In this document: positions 25,572-34,096 of the stretch, one piece after another
How positions within the stretch are numbered: position 1 is the first letter of the stretch
How the letters are laid out: every line of letters starts with the position of its first letter
Assembly: GCA_026392935.1 (NCBI GenBank)
Contig: JAPLBE010000004.1
Location: 62,001 to 126,000, forward strand
Direction: 5' to 3'
From: Actinomycetota bacterium
Lineage (GTDB): Bacteria; Actinomycetota; Actinomycetes; Nanopelagicales; Nanopelagicaceae
DNA: 64,000 bases
Notes under the pieces: model-generated
The model's database searches: none
What the model was told of the DNA's origin: nothing
What the model saw: the letters and a program-made list of their open reading frames with translations, nothing else
Translations under genes and position numbers: made by a program

Positions 25572-26939
25572 TTATTCGCCAGCAATTTTCACTCGTTGTA
25601 ACGCCTGATCAAGGCGTGATACTTCGACAATCTCCATTCCATCAATCTTCACATCAGAGCCAGTTGGAACAAGTGCACGCTTAAATCCAAGTCGATATGC
25701 CTCTGCTAGTCTTCTGGAAACTCCACTCACTTTTCTAATTTCTCCGGCAAGTCCGACTTCCCCTATTGCTACCAAATCTGCAGGTAGTGCGAGGCTTTTT
25801 GCAGCTGATGCGACAGCGAGAGCAAGTGCTAGATCTGCAGCAGGCTCTGACATCTTCATACCGCCAACAGTGGCTGCGTACACATCTCTGCCACCAACAC
25901 GAACACCGGCACGGAGTTCAAGTACTGCAAGGGTCATTGATGTGCGCGCTGAATCGAGTCCACTTGTTACGCGACGTGCATTTCCAAAGTCATTTTCGCG
26001 TCCAGCACTTACAAGTGCCTGAATTTCTGCAAGAAGTGGGCGTCTGCCTTCAAGTGTTACGGTGACACATGTTCCCGGAACCGGTTCTGCATGTCGCGAA
26101 GTAAACAAGCCAGTGGGATCGAGAACACTTTCGATTCCGGTATCGCTGAGATCAAAACAACCAACTTCATCGCTGGCACCAAAGCGATTCTTAATGGCGC
26201 GAATCAAACGAAGTCTGGAATGCCTTTCACCTTCAAATTGCAAAACCACATCGACGATATGTTCAAGAAGCCGTGGCCCGGCAATCGAACCATCTTTAGT
26301 TACGTGGCCAACTAAGAGCAATGTGATGTCACGGTCTTTACAGATACGAATGAGCGCTCCGGCTACTTCTCGCACTTGGGTAACTCCACCAGGTGAGCCG
26401 TCTGCAGTCGATGAACCGATAGTTTGAATAGAGTCGATGATGACTAATTGTGGTTTTACCGAATCAATGTGTGCAATTACGGCGCCCAAATCAGTTTCTG
26501 ATGCCAAATACAATTGTGGATCAACTGCCTTGATTCGCTCTGCGCGCAGTCGAACTTGTGAAGCTGATTCTTCGCCCGAGATGTACAACGCAGAAATTCC
26601 TTGCGATGCAGTTTGCGCAGCTACAGATAAGAGCAAAGTTGATTTTCCAACACCTGGTTCGCCGGCCAAAAGAATTGCAGCACCCGGTACTAGACCGCCA
26701 CCTAGGACGCGATCTAGCTCTGTCACTCCAGTTGGTTTAGCTTGCGCCGCAGAGAGATCGACTTCTCCGATGGGAGTTGCTTTATGTGTGACAGAACCTG
26801 CAACGAGTGAAAGTTTTTTGGGAGCAGCTAACTCTTCGACTGTTCCCCATGCCTGGCACTCTCCACAGCGACCAACCCATTTCTGCGAAGTCCACCCACA
26901 TTCAAAACAGCGGAAGGGATCCTTTTCAACCTTGGCCAT
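25572..26939 (-). CDS. radA: DNA repair protein RadA (Sms)
   Basis: The product is 455 residues. It has an N-terminal zinc finger C11-x2-C14, C25-x2-C28; a RecA-like ATPase with Walker A GEPGVGKST (93-101); the RadA motif KNRFG in RAIKNRFGASDE (about 250); and a Lon-protease-like C-terminal domain (about 310-455). RadA is a branch-migration helicase in recombination. Mycobacteria have disA next to radA; here mutY follows directly and no disA is present. Confidence 0.94.
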   Translation of the reverse strand: MAKVEKDPFRCFECGWTSQKWVGRCGECQAWGTVEELAAPKKLSLVAGSVTHKATPIGEVDLSAAQAKPTGVTELDRVLGGGLVPGAAILLAGEPGVGKSTLLLSVAAQTASQGISALYISGEESASQVRLRAERIKAVDPQLYLASETDLGAVIAHIDSVKPQLVIIDSIQTIGSSTADGSPGGVTQVREVAGALIRICKDRDITLLLVGHVTKDGSIAGPRLLEHIVDVVLQFEGERHSRLRLIRAIKNRFGASDEVGCFDLSDTGIESVLDPTGLFTSRHAEPVPGTCVTVTLEGRRPLLAEIQALVSAGRENDFGNARRVTSGLDSARTSMTLAVLELRAGVRVGGRDVYAATVGGMKMSEPAADLALALAVASAAKSLALPADLVAIGEVGLAGEIRKVSGVSRRLAEAYRLGFKRALVPTGSDVKIDGMEIVEVSRLDQALQRVKIAGE

Positions 26940-26945
26940 GGATGT

Positions 26946-26951
26946 AGGTTA
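26946..26951 (-). promoter_or_regulatory. -10 box of radA (leaderless type)
   Basis: Minus-strand TAACCT, six bases (acatcc), ATG at 26939. It lies in the 26-base gap behind the upstream gene on the same strand, giving radA its own promoter. Confidence 0.5.
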
Positions 26952-26965
26952 GAGCAGAAGGCTGA

Positions 26966-27775
26966 CTACTTGTTTGCTGCAAGCGTTGCTGGGTGTTGAA
27001 TTACGAAGAGCGGCAAAGAACGAGCTTGAGCGTCCTTTATCCCCTGAATGCGGCGATCGCAGTGCTCGGCCAAAATTGCATATGCATCTTTGCCCATGAG
27101 TTGCTGAAGCTCAGCTTTATTTGAAATGTAAACCGGTTCACTACCTACATGTGCATCTGTATTGCTTGTGCAGTACCAATCGAAATCATCGCCGCCATCG
27201 CCCCAACCAAGTCTTTCGTACTCGCCAATAACAGTGACTGAGTATTCGCGTTCGCCGACTTCGCGAGTTTCATAACTACGACGCAATGGAAGCTGCCAAC
27301 ATACATCTGGTTTTGTATCTACAAAGTGAATCTCTCTTTTTTGTGCAAGGTGATGAAGTACGCATCCAAATGAACCAGTAAATCCAGGTGCCTCATGTCC
27401 TTTTCGGTTAAGAAAAATACACGCGTCATTTACTGTGCGAGTCTTTCGCTCTTTATCTTCATCTAAATCTGTAATACGGAGATTTCCGCCTGGCTTCTTT
27501 GGTCGAGCCTCTTCATAAAATTGCCACATATCTGGAGTCAAGAACTCTGCAGCTTTGCGAACGCGCTCTTCATCGGCTTCATCTGAATACATAGCACCTT
27601 CAGTGCAGCAACCATCATTTGGGCGATCCTTGAAGACTCCTTGGCAGCCATCGCCGTAGATGCAGGTCCAAAAAGAAGTGAGCCAGGTGAGGTCACACTT
27701 GAAAATTTCTTCTTCGTCATTAGGGTCCATGAATTCGACCCAGTCGCGCGCGAAACCTGGCTTTATCTCTGACAT
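26966..27775 (-). CDS. Conserved actinobacterial cysteine-cluster protein, function unknown
   Basis: A soluble protein of 269 residues with eight cysteines in two groups: C27, C38, C44, C56, C57 in the first 60 residues, and C119, C138, C159 in the contexts NDACIFLNRKG, GSFGCVLHHLA and KPDVCWQLPLRRS. The second group resembles the Cys pattern of YkgJ/DUF3109-type proteins thought to bind iron or zinc. I recall actinobacterial homologues opening with the same WVEF-DP segment, but no established role. It runs divergently from proC with only 30 bases between. Confidence 0.7.
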   Translation of the reverse strand: MSEIKPGFARDWVEFMDPNDEEEIFKCDLTWLTSFWTCIYGDGCQGVFKDRPNDGCCTEGAMYSDEADEERVRKAAEFLTPDMWQFYEEARPKKPGGNLRITDLDEDKERKTRTVNDACIFLNRKGHEAPGFTGSFGCVLHHLAQKREIHFVDTKPDVCWQLPLRRSYETREVGEREYSVTVIGEYERLGWGDGGDDFDWYCTSNTDAHVGSEPVYISNKAELQQLMGKDAYAILAEHCDRRIQGIKDAQARSLPLFVIQHPATLAANK

Positions 27776-27783
27776 AGTCGCAG

Positions 27784-27789
27784 AGCCTA
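27784..27789 (-). promoter_or_regulatory. -10 box of the cysteine-cluster gene (near-leaderless)
   Basis: Minus-strand TAGGCT, eight bases, ATG at 27775. Only four bases separate it from the proC -10 box. Confidence 0.4.
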
Positions 27790-27793
27790 CGCG

Positions 27794-27799
27794 TACTCT
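27794..27799 (+). promoter_or_regulatory. -10 box of proC (leaderless type)
   Basis: TACTCT, six bases (ttcgcc), ATG at 27806. Confidence 0.55.
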
Positions 27800-27805
27800 T
27801 TCGCC

Positions 27806-28621
27806 ATGGCTAATTACGAAGGCATCAATCGCGTTGGAATAATCGGTGCTGGAACAATGGGAGAAGCATTTATCGCTGCCCTTATTCGTTCAGGATTATC
27901 AGCAGATGCAATATTCATCGTTGTTCGACGTGAAGAACGCAGTAAAGAGCTCTCATCCAAATACGGAGTAATTGTTAAAGAGCTCGATGAGGCAATTAAG
28001 GCTTCAGATGTACTGATTCTTGGTATCAAACCCCAAGGACTTGCAGAACTGTTGCCTCAGATTCAACCAAGCCTTCGCACCGATACTCTGGTTTTATCGC
28101 TGCTTGCAGGTAAGACGATTTCTGGAATTTCGCAAGGTCTCAACGGACATTCTTCAATTGCCCGAGTCATGCCTAATACGCCAACACTTATTGGAAAAGG
28201 TATGGCCGGATATTCACTTTCAAGTGGTGTCAACGCGGTTCAGAAGAGATTTATTGATCAACTCCTAGCAGCTACTGGAAAGTCAATCGAAATTCCAGAG
28301 GAATTGCAGAACGCACTTACTGGAACAAGTGGTTCAGGGCCCGCTTATTTCTTTCGATTCGTAGAAGCGATGATTGATGGTTCAGTTGCTCTTGGTCTTT
28401 CTCGCGAAGATGCAACAACTCTTACAATTCAAACAATTGTAGGAGCAGCAGCGCTTCTTGATGAATCAAATGAGACACCTACGCGATTGCGTGAAAAGGT
28501 CACAAGCCTCAAGGGGGCGACTGCCGAAGCGCTCGCAATATTTGAGCAAGCAGATATTTCAAAGATAGTTGCCCAAGCAATGGCAGCATCGGCACATCGA
28601 TCAGAAGAGCTTGCTCAGTAA
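27806..28621 (+). CDS. proC: Pyrroline-5-carboxylate reductase
   Basis: The product is 271 residues. It performs the last step of proline synthesis, with NAD(P)H. The Rossmann motif GIIGAGTMGEAFIAALI lies at about 12-28. The conserved segment ALTGTSGSGPAYFFRFVEAM (about 172-191) binds the substrate, and VTSLKGATAEALAIFE is the C-terminal signature. The adjacent exported-protein gene starts inside its stop codon (TAATG), so the two are co-transcribed despite unrelated functions. Confidence 0.94.
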   Translation: MANYEGINRVGIIGAGTMGEAFIAALIRSGLSADAIFIVVRREERSKELSSKYGVIVKELDEAIKASDVLILGIKPQGLAELLPQIQPSLRTDTLVLSLLAGKTISGISQGLNGHSSIARVMPNTPTLIGKGMAGYSLSSGVNAVQKRFIDQLLAATGKSIEIPEELQNALTGTSGSGPAYFFRFVEAMIDGSVALGLSREDATTLTIQTIVGAAALLDESNETPTRLREKVTSLKGATAEALAIFEQADISKIVAQAMAASAHRSEELAQ

Positions 28622-29808
28622 TGAAAAAGCTTGCAATCCTTCTAGTTTTTACAATGAACTTCTTTACTCCAGCTCATGCAGCACAGAAAAATATTGCCGT
28701 AAAGAAAATTGAAAAACTGACTACTGCACCCGATGCCGAATTGTTGATTGCTACTGGTTCTTCAATAATGCTAATTTCAAATTTGGAGTCACCAACTGTA
28801 CGAATTTCCATCTCAGCTCTTGATGCAAAGGGTACGGTGATTTGGGAGAAGAAGATTGAATCTCAGCAGGATGAAATAGCATCTGCAGTCACTTCTGATG
28901 GCGAGGGAAATATCTGGCTTGCGGGATTGGCAGCACCTGAAAAAATGGTAGAAAGCGCTACCGCCGCGACAGTTGCTGATAACCCTGATGCAGTAGTTCC
29001 TGAGGAATACCCAGACGTTCGTGAAGATTTACGAGTGTTAAAAACATGGAAAATCTCCCCACTTGGTGAAGTCATATCTCAGTACTCAACGCAGCTATCT
29101 GAACCAGCACTTGTCAATGGAATTTCTATGAGTAAGTCAGGAGTTTCAATTATTGGTCAATATTCTGGAAAACCATTTCTCATTACATCCAACCTCTCTG
29201 GAGTGTTTAGCAAAATGTTTTTCGTAGGAACCTCTAAAACCGTAATTAACTCGGTTGTGAGAAATGCAGATTCGACATCAAATCTTTTCGGAGCAAGTTC
29301 AGAAAAGCTGGCTGGAAAGAATCTTGCTGGAAAGCGAGATGGAATTCTGATGAAAGTTGGAAAGTCAGGATTAGTAACATCGGTAGTCAGGAGTTCGATT
29401 GCCAAAGGCGATAGAGCCTGGCTCAGTTCTGATTCCAATTTACTTTTATCCGGGTATGTTAAATCTGGAAAAATTATTGAGAGTGCAGTGACAAAATTCA
29501 ACCCGGCATTTGTGCCTACATGGACGATTCGCATTCCGACTTCTGGAGAATCTATTGCCCTCAGTGCCGGAAAGAACTCCTATGCTGCACTGAGTTCTAA
29601 TTCCAACGTTAAGTCACTTATTGGTTGGAAGCCAAGTAAAAGCCAATTACTTCTTCTCACATTTGATTCAAAAGGATTGATAACTGCCGCATCTGGAATT
29701 TCTGATTTAACTTCTCCATTTGCCCTTTCTTATTCGAAAGAACTTGGAGTAGTGGGGCTTGCAAAGTCAGCTGATCAAAATGTTGCTGTTTTTAAATTCG
29801 CAAAGTAG
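28621..29808 (+). CDS. Exported protein with beta-propeller-like repeats, function unknown
   Basis: The product is 395 residues. A signal peptide (MKKLAILLVFTMNFFTPAHA) is followed by Ser/Ala/Lys-rich sequence in repeating strands with G-N-x-W-L-A-G and V-x-G-Y-x-x-G patterns (for example GEGNIWLAGLAAPEK and LLLSGYVKSGKI). This suggests a beta-propeller or similar all-beta fold. No catalytic motif, lipobox or anchor was seen, so it is probably secreted. It is coupled to proC by a one-base overlap. It converges on the metalloprotease-like gene with a 13-base gap. Confidence 0.65.
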   Translation: MKKLAILLVFTMNFFTPAHAAQKNIAVKKIEKLTTAPDAELLIATGSSIMLISNLESPTVRISISALDAKGTVIWEKKIESQQDEIASAVTSDGEGNIWLAGLAAPEKMVESATAATVADNPDAVVPEEYPDVREDLRVLKTWKISPLGEVISQYSTQLSEPALVNGISMSKSGVSIIGQYSGKPFLITSNLSGVFSKMFFVGTSKTVINSVVRNADSTSNLFGASSEKLAGKNLAGKRDGILMKVGKSGLVTSVVRSSIAKGDRAWLSSDSNLLLSGYVKSGKIIESAVTKFNPAFVPTWTIRIPTSGESIALSAGKNSYAALSSNSNVKSLIGWKPSKSQLLLLTFDSKGLITAASGISDLTSPFALSYSKELGVVGLAKSADQNVAVFKFAK

Positions 29809-29821
29809 TAAAGGACTTGGC

Positions 29822-32197
29822 TTAAGGCCGGAACATAGATAGTTGGCCTTTGTAGCTTGCAATGAGATACCTGACGCGGTCAATCACAATCCACCCTGAA
29901 GATATTCCATTTAAATTCTCGTCTGGTGAAACTAAAGAAATTGTTGGAGTTCTACGAGAATGGTCGAGGACGCACAAACGTTGCGAGCAATTAAATGCAG
30001 TAGCAGTGCCATCTGTATTCAAGTAAGCAGTTGGCGCTCCATAATTCTCAGTTGTCGCAACATTCTGTGCAGGTTCGGGTTGAATGTAACTCCATCGAAT
30101 TTTTGCGGCGTTAGGCATGGTGGCAGGTGCTGCAATCAACCACGATGCCAATAATCCGTTGACGTTCTTTGCAATTGAGACGTCAAAACCTGTCATTGGA
30201 GCAGTGGAACCTGAAGTATCAAGATTGAAATAAGTCCAAGGAGAAGTTGAGAAAGTGTTTCGTGATGCAACTCGGACTTCTCCAGAAGTGGCTTGCTTTC
30301 TCTGGTTAATTGTCAGAACAGAATCATAAAGAATGTATGTCTTCGCACCGCTATATGCAGCTCGAAGGTGGAACGCTACGTCTCCAGTACTTCTTCCATC
30401 AGTCTTTCGATCGCCATCGATAAGTTCATAGTTCCACTTCGATGCACTCTTGAGTCGTGAAGCCCCCAGGAGAATACCTTGGCTCTCATCACGGTAGAAA
30501 ACTTGCACTCCAGCAGCAGTAGCAACGCATGCACTTGAAACACTTACATCACTTGCGGTCCTAAATCGCGTCGCATCTTTGTAGTCATTTACCGATGTTC
30601 CATTTCCATCGACAATCTCGTATATGAATTTCTTTCCATCGTAGCTGGCGTAATGCAGGTCCTTATCCTTCTTCTCAGAGTAAAAAATATGAAGCGTTTG
30701 AGTAGTTCCAGACCCATTTACACAGGTAGAGACATGTCCGTTAATAGGGTTCCTTGTTTTTGGAGAGGTTCCACCTGCACCATCAACAGTGAGTTTTTTC
30801 CACTTCTTACCTTCCCATGTTGCGATTTTTAATCGACCGTTAGTGGAATCTGTATAAAGTATTGTTGGCTTTCTGTTAAATGTAATTGTTGCCACACGAA
30901 GCACATCTGCCTCATCATCAATAACAAATCTCTTCCAAGATTTTTGTGGGGTAATTGGAGCCGTAATGACTGCTTCCGATGATCCATTTGAGTTCGAGGC
31001 AATAATGCTAAATGAATAACTGGTGCCATTCTTTAATCCTGTAAAGGTAATCGGTGAAGTAGCAGAACTCTGAATTTCATCAGTCTTTAAGTTGCGTACG
31101 GTATACAAACTTACTTGTGATGTTCGTGCGTTAGCTGGAGGGTCAAAGGTGACTATTGCTGCTGAATCAGAGATTAGGGCAGTGGCATTGCGAACTCCCT
31201 GAGGTACTCCAACGGCTAATCCCAGAGGTGGCTTGCGACGCATATCTTCCATCATTGCAAGAAGAAGTGGACCAGGTTCTCTAAAAACTTCTCCGGCATC
31301 AAGATTTGGTGTCATGATTCGATTTAGTTCAGAATTCTTATATGTTGCTTCATCAAGGTGGCTTACTGACGACCCTTCTTCATATTTAAGAGGCGTGTAC
31401 AAGAGTGGCTTTGTGCCACCGTTTGCTGCGATTCCAAGTGCACCAGACCACACCAGTGTTGATGTAAGAGCTTTTCCAAGTTCAATCGACGGAGATGGTA
31501 AATCTGAAAGTCTGCGACCATCTGGAAGCTGGGCATAAGCATTGTAAGGAGTTGGTTGTTCAATGCTGCCATACCCAAAGAAATTGTCATATGAATCGGT
31601 AGAGAGAAAACCTAAGCCGTGGCCCATTTCGTGCAAGAAGACAGATTGCAAGTCATACTCTGTCAATCGAGGCGCGCCATCGTTTCTGGTATTCCATCCC
31701 GCAGAAGAGTTAACTTGAATTACCATCTCAGGATTGCTTGGATCTAAATCTTTACCTGCAAGTGCATTTGCGAGTGCTGATGGATACCAGAGGCTGGCAT
31801 CGGGTGCTCCGTCAAAGCCTGCGAAGTAACTTCCAGGGCGAGCACTGCCAAGAATTGAACTTGATGCCGAACGAATCCAAGCTGCATCGATAGTTATAGA
31901 AACTTTAGAAGAAAAGTTTGCACTCCAAACATCTACAGCAGACTGGAAATCTTTTTTGGCCCATTCTGGAAAATTCTTATAGTTGACAACAAACTTGGAT
32001 TTTTGTTCGAGGTAGCCAACCTTAGGCGCACGAGTCTGTGTCGTTGTTGCTGCTGGACCGGCGTATACATGGCCCCACACTGTTGCTGGCGCAACTTTAA
32101 AATTTGAGAGTGCTTGCGACTGTATTGGTGAAGCGAGGGAGATAAGGAGAGTAAAAGAAATGAGTGCGATACCCGCTCTGCGTTGTAACCCTCTCAT
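29822..32197 (-). CDS. Secreted zinc metalloprotease-like protein with fibronectin III and propeller regions
   Basis: The product is 791 residues from ATG 32197. A signal peptide (MRGLQRRAGIALISFTLLIS) is followed by a catalytic-type region with VFLHEMGHGLGFLS, the zinc motif HExxHxxG (first His about 189), then a fibronectin type III domain (about 335-420, ending in GTSYSFSIIASNSNGSS). About 350 residues of beta-rich repeats follow (VFYRDESQGI, HIFYSEKKDKDL types), resembling a sialidase-like propeller. The residue three after the motif glycine is Ser, not the His of classical metzincins, so the third zinc ligand is unclear. A TTG at 32206 is an alternative start but sits on the -10 box. Confidence 0.75.
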   Translation of the reverse strand: MRGLQRRAGIALISFTLLISLASPIQSQALSNFKVAPATVWGHVYAGPAATTTQTRAPKVGYLEQKSKFVVNYKNFPEWAKKDFQSAVDVWSANFSSKVSITIDAAWIRSASSSILGSARPGSYFAGFDGAPDASLWYPSALANALAGKDLDPSNPEMVIQVNSSAGWNTRNDGAPRLTEYDLQSVFLHEMGHGLGFLSTDSYDNFFGYGSIEQPTPYNAYAQLPDGRRLSDLPSPSIELGKALTSTLVWSGALGIAANGGTKPLLYTPLKYEEGSSVSHLDEATYKNSELNRIMTPNLDAGEVFREPGPLLLAMMEDMRRKPPLGLAVGVPQGVRNATALISDSAAIVTFDPPANARTSQVSLYTVRNLKTDEIQSSATSPITFTGLKNGTSYSFSIIASNSNGSSEAVITAPITPQKSWKRFVIDDEADVLRVATITFNRKPTILYTDSTNGRLKIATWEGKKWKKLTVDGAGGTSPKTRNPINGHVSTCVNGSGTTQTLHIFYSEKKDKDLHYASYDGKKFIYEIVDGNGTSVNDYKDATRFRTASDVSVSSACVATAAGVQVFYRDESQGILLGASRLKSASKWNYELIDGDRKTDGRSTGDVAFHLRAAYSGAKTYILYDSVLTINQRKQATSGEVRVASRNTFSTSPWTYFNLDTSGSTAPMTGFDVSIAKNVNGLLASWLIAAPATMPNAAKIRWSYIQPEPAQNVATTENYGAPTAYLNTDGTATAFNCSQRLCVLDHSRRTPTISLVSPDENLNGISSGWIVIDRVRYLIASYKGQLSMFRP

Positions 32198-32205
32198 AGC
32201 GCCCA

Positions 32206-32211
32206 ACGCTA
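32206..32211 (-). promoter_or_regulatory. -10 box of the metalloprotease-like gene (near-leaderless)
   Basis: Minus-strand TAGCGT, eight bases, ATG at 32197. This argues against the upstream TTG, which would lie in the box itself. Confidence 0.35.
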
Positions 32212-32232
32212 TCAGGATGAGAGAATGCAGTC

Positions 32233-32484
32233 ATGACTACAGTCACGGTTTATTCTCGCCAAGGCTGCCATCTTTGTGAAAGTGCTGAAAATACACTCGA
32301 GATTCTCAGCAAAGAATTGGACTTTAAACTTGAAATAAAGTTAATCGATGATAATTCAGAACTTGAGAAGTTATACGGTACCGAAGTTCCTGTTATTCAC
32401 ATTGATGGTGAGCACCATGATTTCTACAAGGTAGATGAAACTAGATTTAGAACTTCCCTTGAAAAACATCGTCAGCGTCAATAA
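32233..32484 (+). CDS. Glutaredoxin-like thiol protein
   Basis: A protein of 83 residues with the thioredoxin-fold start TVTVYSRQGCHLCESAE (active-site C-x-x-C = CHLC, about 12-15) and the cis-proline loop EVPVIHIDGE (about 55). It belongs to the glutaredoxin-like group (DUF836 type) common in Actinobacteria, where such genes often stand alone. Substrate and reductant (mycothiol or thioredoxin system) cannot be told. Its last 38 bases overlap the convergent XPB helicase gene. GAGAAT stands exactly six bases before the ATG, a weaker version of the leaderless promoter pattern. Confidence 0.82.
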   Translation: MTTVTVYSRQGCHLCESAENTLEILSKELDFKLEIKLIDDNSELEKLYGTEVPVIHIDGEHHDFYKVDETRFRTSLEKHRQRQ

Positions 32485-34096
32485 TTCTGTACGAATAACC
32501 TTGCTCAGCTAAGAAACGTTGGCGGTTCTGAGCGAAATCCTGATCAATTGTGTCTCGTGAAACTACAGAGTAAAACTTCGCACTTCGTCCATCTGATTTA
32601 GGTCTAAGGATTCTTCCTAGACGTTGTGCTTCTTCTTGTCTGGATCCAAATGCCCCAGATACCTGAATTGCAATTGTTGCTTCAGGTAGGTCGATAGAAA
32701 AATTAGCAACTTTAGAAACTACTAGACATGTAATTTCACCTGTTCGAAAAGCTGCATAAAGGCGTTCACGTTCTTTTTGAGGAGTGTCACCTTTAATTAC
32801 TGGAACACCCAGAGTTTCTGAAAGCTCATCAAGCTGGTCTATGTATTGCCCGATAACAAGTATTTGTTCACCTGCATGGTGTGCGACAAGTTCTTCAACG
32901 ACGTTGCGCTTGGTTCGCGTTGTTGCACAATAGCGATAGCGCTCTTCTGGCTCTGCAGTTGCATACGCAAGTCGCTCTGCCTCCGTGAGATTAACGCGAA
33001 CTTCAATACATTCAGCAGGTGCGATGTAACCCTGTGCTTCGATCTCCTTCCATGGCACATCGAAACGTTTTGGCCCAATGAGTGAGAAAACTTCGCCCTC
33101 CATGCCATCTTCACGGACAAGAGTTGCTGTCAAACCAAGTCTGCGGCGAGATTGGATATCGGCTGTGAAGCGAAAAATAGGTGCAGGTAGGAGATGAACT
33201 TCATCGTAAATGATGAGTCCCCAGTCATGAGTATCAAAGAGGTCTAAGTGCGCGTAGACACCATTCTTCTTCTTTGTCATTACTTGATACGTCGCAATAG
33301 TTACTGGACGAATTTCTTTCTTTGCACCTGAATACTCGCCAATCTCATCTTCGTTAAGTGTTGTGCGCTTAAGGAGTTCATCTCGCCACTGTCGTGCTGC
33401 AATAGTGTTCGTTACTAAAATTAGCGTTGTTGCTTTCGCGTGAGCCATAGCTGCAGCGCCCACGATCGTTTTTCCTGCTCCACAAGGTAGGACCACAACT
33501 CCAGAACCACCGTGCCAGAATCCCTCTGCAGCATGCTCTTGATACTGGCGAATCTTCCAACCGTCCTGCTTGAGTGCAATTTCATGTGCCTGACCATCTA
33601 CATAACCTGCAAAATCTTCTGCAGGCCAACCGAGACGAAGTAGTGACTGTTTTATCTGACCACGTTGGCTGGCATGTACAGCAATAGTTTCATTATCAAT
33701 TCGAACTCCGAGAAGTGGCGCAATCTTCTTTGCGCGTATAACTTCTTCGAGTACGGCGGTGTCGGTAGTAACAAGAATAAGCCCATGTATTGGATCAGCT
33801 TCTAGGCGGAGTCGTCCATATCTAGACATAGTCTCTGCAATATCTACAAGCAGTGAATGCGGCACTGCATAGCGTGAATACTTTATGAGGGTATCAATAA
33901 CTAATTCAGCATCATGACCTGCTGCCCGTGCGTTCCAAAGACCAAGATTTGTTAAACGATATGTATGAATATGTTCAGGGGAGCGTTCAAGTTCAGCGAA
34001 TGGAGCAATTGCACGTCGACATTCAGTCGAGAGAGCGTGATCAACATCGAGAAGAAGAGTTTTATCACTTTGAACAATCAGAGGCCCATCGGTCAT
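32447..34096 (-). CDS. XPB/Ssl2-type superfamily 2 DNA helicase
   Basis: The product is 549 residues. Motif I is VVLPCGAGKTIVGAAAMA (about 207), motif II is DEVH in IIYDEVHLLPAPIFRF, motif III is GLTATLVREDGMEGE (containing the RED motif of XPB) and motif VI is QRLGRILRPK. The N-terminal part is a damage-recognition-like domain of archaeal/bacterial XPB. Actinobacterial XPB is a 3'-5' DNA-unwinding ATPase of uncertain repair role. It overlaps the M20 peptidase gene by 4 bases and the glutaredoxin-like gene by 38. Confidence 0.9.
   Translation of the reverse strand: MTDGPLIVQSDKTLLLDVDHALSTECRRAIAPFAELERSPEHIHTYRLTNLGLWNARAAGHDAELVIDTLIKYSRYAVPHSLLVDIAETMSRYGRLRLEADPIHGLILVTTDTAVLEEVIRAKKIAPLLGVRIDNETIAVHASQRGQIKQSLLRLGWPAEDFAGYVDGQAHEIALKQDGWKIRQYQEHAAEGFWHGGSGVVVLPCGAGKTIVGAAAMAHAKATTLILVTNTIAARQWRDELLKRTTLNEDEIGEYSGAKKEIRPVTIATYQVMTKKKNGVYAHLDLFDTHDWGLIIYDEVHLLPAPIFRFTADIQSRRRLGLTATLVREDGMEGEVFSLIGPKRFDVPWKEIEAQGYIAPAECIEVRVNLTEAERLAYATAEPEERYRYCATTRTKRNVVEELVAHHAGEQILVIGQYIDQLDELSETLGVPVIKGDTPQKERERLYAAFRTGEITCLVVSKVANFSIDLPEATIAIQVSGAFGSRQEEAQRLGRILRPKSDGRSAKFYSVVSRDTIDQDFAQNRQRFLAEQGYSYRIIDADDVFQGKF

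Noticed and set aside
26437-26952. Long plus-strand open frame opposite radA
   Set aside because: It lies wholly within the certain radA gene, with no ribosome site and no family likeness.
32198-32206. TTG 32206 as start of the metalloprotease-like gene
   Set aside because: The codon overlaps the likely -10 box and would lengthen a signal peptide that is already complete.
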